The position numbers and the translations under genes were made by a program. Of a stretch of DNA of 64,000 bases, positions 58,762-64,000 are shown in pieces. Source of the DNA: Phoma sp. XZ068 (taxonomy: Eukaryota > Ascomycota > Dothideomycetes > Pleosporales > Didymellaceae); assembly GCA_004835665.1 (NCBI GenBank), contig RBKR01000009.1, forward strand, positions 682,001 to 746,000, read 5' to 3'. Under the pieces are notes generated by a model. That model ran no database searches, was not told where the DNA came from, and saw only the letters and a list, made by a program, of their open reading frames with translations. Within the stretch, counting starts at the first letter, position 1, and every line of letters starts with the position of its first letter.

Positions 58762-61073
58762 ATGTCGACCATGATCACCTTTGCGGCGAACAACGAGTTC
58801 TTCCGGAAGCGCAAGCGTGCGTGTGAACATTGTCAGTGCGCAGTAAGACAGCTAACGTGCGCCCAGGTGTCCACCGTGCCTGTGAATCCTGCAAGAAGCG
58901 CAGAGTGAGTGCTGAGACTACCCTGAAACGTGTCTCAGCTAGCTGATGCCCCAGTAGAAGAGATGCAGCCATACGTTCGCTGAGGAGGAGAATGCCGGCG
59001 GCACTTTTGAAGGCGGAAACCCTTCCCAAAGCGGTGACCGGGACGCAGGCAATCCAACCTCAGACCCTCATGCCTACGCTCAAGGTGGTCACCATCACCC
59101 CCACGATCCAAGGTTGCCCCGTGGGGATGCCAGAAGTCATGGCAACGCTCATCCCCACTCCAATATGCCGCCGCCTCACAGTCCGGCCGAAAGCGCTCGC
59201 TCACCACAAACACCACCAAACTTCCTAGGCTACTTGAACCCAGAAGCTGTCTTGCGAGAGCAAGTCCACTCAAAACGGGGGGATCCTGCCCAGTCACCGA
59301 GCATCGCCCCCATCGGCCAGTGGGTCGAAGAAAGGGACCCAAGGCCGGCGACGACCCAGCCAAGGTCTGCTTCCGTGCATATCAGTGAAACAGGTCCGCC
59401 AAACACTTCGGAGGTAAAGATCTCCAAAGCTCTCCAGCAGTACTTAGATGCAGTAGGCGTCGACATCCTTCCACCGCGCAAGAGTCAAGATGTTCTTCTT
59501 GACATTTACTTCGCCTACGTGCACCCACTCCTTCCGCTCGTCGATAAGGACCTCTTTTACGAGCAGTACTCGCAAGGTCGGGAACCACGCCTCCTGACGC
59601 AAGCAATCTGCATTGTAGCGTCAAAGCATGCCAATGCTGCAAAGATTCTATGTCTGGGCGATGACCCACAGCCGCTCAGTCCACGAGAGTTTTCTCAAAG
59701 GTTGTATCAGGCTGTCATTGTTGGGATTGAGGCAAAACTTGAGAAGAACCGAGTTGTGCTTATTCAAGTGCTAGCTCTTATCTCGCTTCATTGCGAAGGT
59801 CCAGACGGTGCTGAGCAAGCATCCATGCATCTAGCCCAAGCTATTCATCACGCACATACTTTCGGCTTACAGTTTGGACACCAGTGGAGAAACCAAAGCT
59901 CGGAGTCGCAAGGGAATCTAGAAGACGTGTTTTGGTGCTTGTGGAGTCTTGACAAGATCAACGCATGTATGAACGGCAGGCCACTCCTGATGCACGATCG
60001 CGACAACAGTTTGAGGCAGCTACCTACAGATCCTGAGAAGAGGTCGAGTCCGTTTGGCATCTGGCTCCAGATATCGGAGATGCTAGACAAGGTTATTGAC
60101 TATTACAGACCAGGTAGCCGTTCTGCAGACGAGACAGGCTGGGAGGATGACTTCCTCGGATTCGAGGAGATGGTTGGCGACGGCGAGGACAAGCTGGATG
60201 GTCCCATCATGAGTGAGTTTGGTGGATTCGACGAACCTAAGAATAGGGCTGACAGATACAGGCCTTCTTTCCCTCTTCCACCACACCATGTGCATGGCGT
60301 CGCACAAGTCTCTTTCCATTAACGCTCCCGTCAAGTCAACACCTTCATACGTGCGCCAGAGCCTTTCGGCAACACGTGTCATTCACCTGCTCAATGCCGA
60401 GTCGCCAGAGTTCCTGCCACCACTTCCACTGGTGCCATATGCGTTATCTGTGGCCCTCAGCGTTGTGTACAGACACTTCCGTTCGCGACGGCTGAAGGTC
60501 CACATCAAGCGTGCATCCGAGGAGCTGAAGCAATGTGTGCACCTGCTCGACCGCCTACGAAACGCTTGGTGGGCTGCAGGCACAATGGCGGACATTGGTC
60601 GCGCAGTTCTCAGCAATGCAGCAGGGCAGCGCACAAATGCCGTCAACACTCCCGCACCCACAGCGCCAGAGCTTCGCCCGAACGACCCGAAAACGGAGCC
60701 GCCAACTCCGCAGCCTTCTCACAATGGACCACACATGCCAGTCTCGAACAACCACTGGCCACCACAGAACATGGATACGTCGATAGATCCGAGGTTGCAA
60801 CATCAGCAGCAGTCTCCAATGCCAAACTTGCTCAATCCTATGCCAGCTCTCACACCAGGGCAGCATCCTACGAGCAGCGAACGTGCAGACCGCGCGCCCA
60901 TACCCGCTGCCTTCGGATTTGCCGACCAGTCGCCCGACTGGCTGAACTTCGACGCTGCGTTTGAGAATTTTGAAGGCCTGTTAGGAAGTTCCGGCGCGGA
61001 TTTGAGTAATGAGTTGTTCAGGCCGTTGAATTATGACACACTAGAAGGCTTCTTGGATCCTGCTGCGCAGTGA
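58762..61073 (+). CDS. FarB/CTF1-like fungal transcription factor with incomplete Zn2Cys6 cluster
   Basis: Exons 58762-58816, 58867-58904, 58958-60212 and 60262-61073 give 719 residues. The DNA-binding segment, assembled from three exons, reads RKRKRVHRACESCKKRRKRC (about 15-34). It has the first half of a Zn2Cys6 cluster, C-x2-C-x6-C, but no second Cys triplet follows in the next 100 residues. A His-rich disordered stretch comes next, then the fungal-specific transcription factor domain (about 130-500, with LDIYFAYVHPLLPLVDKDLF and DVFWCLWSLDKINACMNGRP). The tail is Pro/Gln-rich with an acidic end typical of activation regions. The family suggestion, regulators of fatty-acid or cutin use, is from overall pattern and is moderate. 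Confidence 0.8.
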
Positions 61074-61495
61074 TGCAAGTTCACGACAAGAAGTTGGTAG
61101 TTTAGATCTTGAAGATTGTTGTATATATCGTGTAATACTGTGATTGCCGCAACAAGGCGTGAATTGCAATTTCCAAACTGAAATCCTTGTGTCTTGCCTC
61201 ATGCATAGTGCCGTTGCATCATCTATCGCAGTATAGCACGTTGCATTCCATTCGGTCTAGGCTTCTAGCTTGAGCCGTGTGGTATTGACAGTCAAAGTGC
61301 TCGATACTGGCTCGTTGAAGGTTAGCCTGTCATCCTGTGTCCGTTGAGGGGATGGTGAATGTGCTCTTTGCAGAGGCGTGACTTGAGCGTGAGATCAAGG
61401 CGGCAGTAGCGACCACAGGCATCACTACCCGCAACAACCAGGCATGGACGACGATGCCTTCGCAGTATTACAATATTTATCTTATTTGGCCTTGA
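61074..61495. other. Convergent 3' ends, no gene seen
   Basis: About 420 bases between the stops of the regulator and the YggS-family gene. Only 3' UTR sequence expected. Confidence 0.5.
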
Positions 61496-62359
61496 CTAGC
61501 TCTTATTGTCCGCCACATCCTCCTTCACAACCGCATCCTTCTTCTGCGGCCTCTCCCCAAAGATATCACTTCCCACCCGCACCTCATCGCTCCCCAGCTT
61601 GATGGCACCCTCAAAATCCGCACTCATACCCATGCTCAACTCCAGCTTACTCTTCTCCCACCCCAGCTCATCGGCAACCTTATCCCTCACATCCCTCAGA
61701 CACACAAAATCCTCATTCTCATTCTCCGGCGTCGTCTCCCTACTCCTCGCAATGGCACCAATCGTCATCAGCCCAAACAGCTGGAGATGAGGGCACGAGT
61801 CGATAATGTGTTTGCACAAGGCCGTCGTATCAGCCGGCTCGACGCCCGACTTGGCCTCCTCGCCACTAGTATTAACCTGCACCATTACACGCAGCTTCTC
61901 GGCGTCGGTGTCCTGCTCGAGCAGCGCGCGCCGCCCCTTTTCCAGCTCGTTTGCTTTCTTCGCGCTGTCGACGCTGCTGACGCACCAGAGGTTTGGGATT
62001 TGTTCGGCGAGCTGCTTGCATTTGTTGGACTGCAGGCCGCCGATCATGTGCCATCGGATGGAGCGGGGGAGGAGTTTGGCCTTTTCGAGGAGTTCTTGGA
62101 CGTAGTTTTCGCCAAAGTGGGTTTGCACTGGGTTGGGGGGTTGGTGGAGGGCGAGGATGTCGTTTGCCGGCTTCAGCTTCGAGACTGCTATGAGGCGGAC
62201 CTGAGTGCTGTTAGTTTTTGAGACGATGACGGGTGTGAGGGTAGAATTGACTACATTCTGGCCGCTCTTGCTGACGGCATTGATGCGCGATGTGATGCTC
62301 GCTATGTTCTCTGTGAGTTGCTTCGCGCGTTGGGGATTTACGTGCATGTCTTCGGCCAT
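61496..62359 (-). CDS. YggS/PLPBP family pyridoxal-phosphate homeostasis protein
   Basis: Exons 62359-62255 and 62200-61496 give 269 residues after removing a 54-nt intron; without splicing it reads 287. Family motifs: VRLIAVSKLKPA with the PLP-binding lysine (Lys43), HFGENYVQELLEKA, RWHMIGGLQSNK, VNTSGEEAKSG, LFGLMTIG and LSMGMSADFEGAI..GSDEVRVGSDIFGER. This single-domain alanine-racemase-type barrel binds PLP but has no known enzyme activity; it buffers free PLP. The C-terminal extension is charged. The intron is stop-free and a multiple of three. Confidence 0.95.
   Translation of the reverse strand: MAEDMHVNPQRAKQLTENIASITSRINAVSKSGQNVVNSTLTPVIVSKTNSTQVRLIAVSKLKPANDILALHQPPNPVQTHFGENYVQELLEKAKLLPRSIRWHMIGGLQSNKCKQLAEQIPNLWCVSSVDSAKKANELEKGRRALLEQDTDAEKLRVMVQVNTSGEEAKSGVEPADTTALCKHIIDSCPHLQLFGLMTIGAIARSRETTPENENEDFVCLRDVRDKVADELGWEKSKLELSMGMSADFEGAIKLGSDEVRVGSDIFGERPQKKDAVVKEDVADNKS
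62201..62254 (-). other. Stop-free 54-nt intron before the PLP-lysine motif
   Basis: Donor GTAGTC, internal CTAAC branch site and CTCAG acceptor. It is 18 codons long without a stop, so retention yields an intact longer protein. The spliced form joins GQN directly to VRLIAVSK as in the rest of the family. Confidence 0.75.
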
Positions 62360-62715
62360 GGTGGATGTTCAAGTCTGGAAGTCGCGTGTGACGCGGGGAC
62401 GCGCCGTAGCAACCGACGTCAGTCACTTTTTGGAGTCCAGCCTTGAATGTGGGGCACCCTTCGATGACATGGTGTACGCTTATTCGCAAAAAGATTAATG
62501 TACGCTGTCAAAGGGATGATCAAATGAATGGTAACCACGTATGTCCATTGTTTGTTGAAATAAATACTTCCATCTCTCGCCCGCTATGCATATATGCAAT
62601 CGCTAAATATGTTACTTCAGAAAGGGTATCCATCTTCCACACCTAAACATTTTGCCAAAATCATTCCAACATCACATCATCATTCTTCTTGGCCTCCTGC
62701 TCATCTGTACGCCCC
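62360..62715. promoter_or_regulatory. Intergenic, promoter of the YggS-family gene
   Basis: About 355 bases between two minus-strand genes. ACGCG occurs twice close together near 62386-62402. No gene seen. Confidence 0.4.
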
Positions 62716-64000
62716 TCATCCGCGCCTCCCCTCCCACCACGCCTTGTCCTTCTCCGACCGGTGCGGCATACTCTCTCTAATCTCCGTCTCGCCTCCATCA
62801 TACACGCTCGTCCTCGGCCTGCTCCTCGCCCGCCCATTCCTCTCCACCACGCTCCTCCTCCTCGAACTCCTCACGTCCGCCTTCTCATCGAGCGGAAACG
62901 TGCTGCGTGGCGTCATCGTGTCTCTCCTCCGCTTACTCACCACGCTTGCTCCTCCCGGCGTCGTAGGCGCCCGCGAGCTCATATCCGCACTCATGGGTCT
63001 CTGGCTGCGGCGCTTACTATCGCGCGTTTTGGTGGGGGGAGGTCTCTTCATGTAGTCGTAAGTATCTGGGTCTTTGCGGGCGAGCTCGCGTTCGAGACGC
63101 CAGAGGGGTGCTTCCGGTAGGATTTTGACGGCGTTTGTGTCGCGGAATTTGATGCGCCAGTAGATTTCTGGGTCCGAGGCGCGCTCGCTGTTGGGGCCGT
63201 AGTCGACGACGAGTTTGTAGCTGTCGGTTAGGGCGCGGGCGTCGTAGTCGCCGCGGTCGAGCTGGCCGGGGCCGTGGAGACGGTACCGCGTGCGGACTGA
63301 TGGGTGTATGTATTCGTTTGTTTGGCGAAGAGGACGGTCTGTCGACCGGCCTGTGAAGGGATCTACAGCATGGTATTGTCCTGGTTGGCGGATCTGTGGT
63401 AGGTTAGTTTTTTTTTCTTGGCCAAAAGTCCTAGTAGTGGACCACGCACTGTTTTACCGCCCGCGGCCATGACCCCTTTCAGCTCGCTGTAGATTTTGCC
63501 GAAACTCCAAGGTCGTATCCCCTGTCCTACTTCCTTGTAGTAGTCTTCATTCAGGGCATCCTGCTCGAACAGATAGTCATCCCGCATCTCCAGGAATGGA
63601 TCCAACTGGCTCATCATCCACGCCAGAGTGATATTCGCAAGCTGCATATCGTCATACCCACCGCCAACATTGGCATGTACGCCCGGAAACCACACCTGCC
63701 GCAGTGTAGTCCTATTACCCTCGGGTTTCTCCCACACAGCCGGCGAAAAAGACGACCGATTCTCATCGAGAGCGAGAGCCTGGAAGGCATTCTCCACGCA
63801 ATCGCTGAGTTTCGTGTCATAGAAAGACGTTGCACGGGACTGCTTGCCTTGCAGACCCGCGCGCTGGAGCAATCCAATTCGCGGGATACCAAGACTGCCC
63901 ACTGTATCCCATACCGCGATCGCTTTGATGGGAATATCCCGTCTTGTCAACCCACGTCGTTCCATCTCTTCCACATACCGGGGGTCATTTGCGCTGGGCT
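62716..64000 (-). CDS. DUF2235 alpha/beta-hydrolase-like protein, N-terminus beyond the window
   Basis: Two exons are visible: 64000-63450 (open at the window edge) and 63393-62716. Splicing the 56-nt intron (GTGCGT donor, CTAAC branch) is in phase and carries the protein about 225 residues beyond the intron. DUF2235 landmarks: AIAVWDTVGSLGIP with a probable catalytic Asp, and WFPGVHANVGGGYDD with the probable catalytic His; the nucleophile GxSxG would lie outside the window. The family includes Tle1-type lipases of bacteria and many fungal hydrolases of unknown substrate. The last 115 residues form a basic, Arg/Ser/Pro-rich tail not typical of the catalytic domain. Confidence 0.88.

Overview
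The window is chromosomal DNA from a filamentous ascomycete (Pezizomycotina; Dothideomycetes is my best guess, but that class is an inference from protein flavour, not a measurement). The support is: genes on both strands with short 46-57 nt GT-AG introns and CTAAC/CTGAC branch sites, CT-rich ATG-poor leaders, eukaryotic housekeeping genes (NOT1, BRF1, DPM3, AP-2 alpha, riboflavin synthase), and fungal-specific families (DUF3433, deuterolysin, FarB-like regulator, Cys-rich DUF7871-like protein). I see no transposon, RIP-degraded DNA, rRNA, tRNA, CRISPR or prokaryotic operon. Exon boundaries below were worked out by hand from splice signals, reading phase and protein-family continuity.

Layout. 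1-8 kb: an N-terminal gene fragment at the left edge, an unnamed 563-aa protein, riboflavin synthase and a mitochondrial class III CoA-transferase sharing a 192-bp divergent promoter, and a PHD-finger protein. 8-18 kb: BRF1 (RNA polymerase III initiation), a small acidic nuclear-type protein, two unnamed proteins and a DUF4291 protein. 18-24 kb: a DUF3433 membrane protein and a secreted deuterolysin metalloprotease. 24-36 kb: the 2,280-residue NOT1 scaffold of CCR4-NOT, divergent from an F-BAR/SH3 cytokinesis protein of the Cdc15/Imp2/Hof1 type. 35.6-47.6 kb: one Ran1/Pat1-like protein kinase isolated in about 10.7 kb of DNA with no convincing gene (7.05 kb upstream, 3.6 kb downstream). 47.6-64 kb: dense again, with a coiled-coil nuclear-type protein, an OXLD1-like protein, DPM3, a SmgGDS/Bem4-like armadillo protein, a 12-cysteine mini-protein, AP-2 alpha, a FarB-like transcription factor with a half zinc cluster, a YggS/PLPBP protein and a DUF2235 hydrolase running off the right edge.

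Most genes are unrelated housekeeping functions and do not form a pathway cluster; there is no secondary-metabolite cluster. The most unusual features are the kinase gene desert with its repeat-bearing proximal promoter, a GC-AG intron, a stop-free 54-nt intron just before the PLP lysine of the YggS protein, an incomplete Zn2Cys6 cluster, and several small genes (DPM3, the Cys-rich protein) that are invisible to simple ORF calling because their exons are tiny.
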